A program made the translations under genes and the position numbers. DNA of 64,000 nt from a bacterium (GTDB taxonomy: Bacteria > Verrucomicrobiota > Verrucomicrobiia > Limisphaerales > RI-55), in the NCBI GenBank assembly GCA_016124235.1, contig WGOC01000008.1:1-64000 (forward strand), read 5' to 3'. Every line of letters begins with the position of its first letter. The stretch's first letter is position 1. The notes under the pieces were generated by a model, which saw only the letters and a program-made list of their open reading frames with translations, was not told the DNA's origin and made no database searches. Shown piece by piece: positions 63,123 to 64,000 of the stretch.

Positions 63123-63884
63123 ATGTCTGCCGCGTCGCTCTTCCAGATCGTCAAACACGCCGACCGCTTACTCCAACACGACCGCTTTCAGGATTATTCC
63201 GGCGCGGTGAACGGGCTGCAGGTGCAAAACCGGGGCAAAGTTCACCGCATCGCGGCGGCCGTCGACGGGAGCGCGGCCACCGTTCGTCTGGCAATTGAGC
63301 AGGGAGCGGATCTGCTTATCGTCCATCATGGGTTATTTTGGTCAACAACCGTTCCTTGGACAGGGCCCAAGTACGAATTGCTTCGCCTTCTGATCGATAA
63401 CGACGTCGCCGTTTACAGCTCACATTTGCCGCTAGACGCACATCCAACGTTGGGTAATAACGCCTTGCTTTGCCGCGCGCTGAAAATGAGGAAGCTCGCG
63501 CCGTTCTTCGAGGCGAAAGGGCAAATGCTGGGCTATCGAGGCGAATTGCCCATCGATAGGAATGCTCTGACCAGAGGCCTTGGCGCCGCTCTCGGCAACC
63601 GAGTAACCGTCCTCCCGGGTGGCCCCAAAAAATGTCGGCGGATTGGCGTCGTCACCGGCGGGGCCGGCGCCGAATTGAAGATCGCCGCAGATGCGGGTGT
63701 GGACACGTTCATCACGGGAGAAGGACCACACTGGACTTTTGCTCTAGCCGAGGAACTTGGAATCAACGTTCTCTATGGCGGCCACTACGCGACCGAAACG
63801 TTCGGGGTCAAAGCGCTTGCCGCCCACTTGAGCCAACGGTTCAAACTGCCATGGGGCTTCATCGACCATCCTACCGGACTGTGA
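63123..63884 (+). CDS. Nif3-like dinuclear metal-centre protein
   Basis: The 253-residue protein has the NIF3/YbgI/GTP cyclohydrolase I type 2 pattern: NGLQVQNRGKVHRIAAAVDG, DLLIVHHGLFWSTTVPW with the metal His-His, YSSHLPLDAHPTLGNNALLC with further His/Asp ligands, VVTGGAGAELKIAADAGVDT, TFITGEGPHWTFALAEELGI and YGGHYATETFGVKALAAHL, where HYATET supplies the last His and Glu. Family members form toroidal hexamers; the physiological reaction is unclear. Start ATG 63123. Length is on the short side but complete. Confidence 0.92.
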   Translation: MSAASLFQIVKHADRLLQHDRFQDYSGAVNGLQVQNRGKVHRIAAAVDGSAATVRLAIEQGADLLIVHHGLFWSTTVPWTGPKYELLRLLIDNDVAVYSSHLPLDAHPTLGNNALLCRALKMRKLAPFFEAKGQMLGYRGELPIDRNALTRGLGAALGNRVTVLPGGPKKCRRIGVVTGGAGAELKIAADAGVDTFITGEGPHWTFALAEELGINVLYGGHYATETFGVKALAAHLSQRFKLPWGFIDHPTGL

Positions 63885-63924
63885 TTTTGAATCCCAACGC
63901 GACATTGGGCCAACGCGAATTGCC

Positions 63925-64000
63925 CTAATCGACCAACTCATCGGCGGCTTGCCAGAGATTAGGCCGCCCGGCGGGAATCTTGTGGTCTTTGGCCTTCCGT
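63925..64000 (-). CDS. C-terminal end of an unidentified protein (truncated at window edge)
   Basis: On the minus strand the frame entering from the right edge encodes RKAKDHKIPAGRPNLWQAAD, then ELVD, and stops at 63925-63927 (TAG). The composition looks protein-like and it follows the convergent Nif3 gene at a normal distance of 40 bases. Only 24 residues are visible, so neither family nor function can be stated. Confidence 0.4.
   Translation of the reverse strand, partial: RKAKDHKIPAGRPNLWQAADELVD

Overview
Organism. The window is about 60% GC, encodes densely on both strands, and carries a gene set (DUF5069 and DUF2723 proteins, amylosucrase beside sucrose-phosphate synthase, a giant fused 2-oxoacid:ferredoxin oxidoreductase, tandem receiver/kinase arrays) that fits a Verrucomicrobiota chromosome, possibly the Pedosphaera/Limisphaerales side. 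This is inferred from gene content and protein style; no rRNA is present to settle it. The right part (about 52.7-58 kb: mnmG, a parS-like palindrome, yicC, gmk, dnaN, a perfect DnaA box) looks close to the replication origin.

Layout. 0-6 kb: the end of a Crp/Fnr regulator, a DUF5069 protein, a ClC chloride channel divergent from a MarR regulator across a perfect 27-bp palindromic operator, DUF2200 and VOC proteins, then a gene-poor stretch with the 3' part of a tRNA-Arg, and an APC permease. 6.0-25.7 kb: 17 consecutive minus-strand genes, 16 of them signalling or clock proteins and most coupled by ATGA overlaps. The core is kaiB and kaiC preceded by a gene for an intact receiver joined to a KaiA/RsbU-type helical domain, giving a kaiA-like/kaiB/kaiC order. 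Downstream lies a hybrid kinase whose N-terminus is a KaiB-fold domain, as in cyanobacterial SasA. Around the core are seven histidine kinases and 16 receiver domains but only one recognisable DNA-binding output (a NarL/LuxR protein). 25.9-30.6 kb: ECF sigma factor, probable anti-sigma protein, and a 1248-residue DUF2723/TPR membrane protein. 30.8-35.6 kb: a 1577-residue pyruvate:ferredoxin oxidoreductase. 35.8-40 kb: fused sucrose-phosphate synthase/phosphatase and amylosucrase. 40-48.5 kb: YifB/ComM ATPase, a PQQ-type propeller, cupin, HEAT-repeat protein, alanine dehydrogenase, YihY/BrkB membrane protein. 48.6-52.7 kb: dnaK, groES, groEL in one direction, with two strong terminator hairpins. 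53-59.2 kb: mnmG, yicC, gmk, dnaN, cysteine desulfurase. 59.3-64 kb: molybdopterin oxidoreductase, left-handed beta-helix protein, family 4 uracil-DNA glycosylase, Nif3-like protein and small unknowns.

How the parts work together. The clearest integrated system is the clock/phosphorelay block. KaiC has both P-loops, paired catalytic glutamates and the three phosphosite residues of the cyanobacterial clock protein. KaiB is full length. The KaiA-like protein could stimulate KaiC while being gated by phosphorylation of its own receiver, and the KaiB-domain kinase could read KaiC and feed the neighbouring receivers. That functional scheme is inference; the domain content and gene order are read directly.
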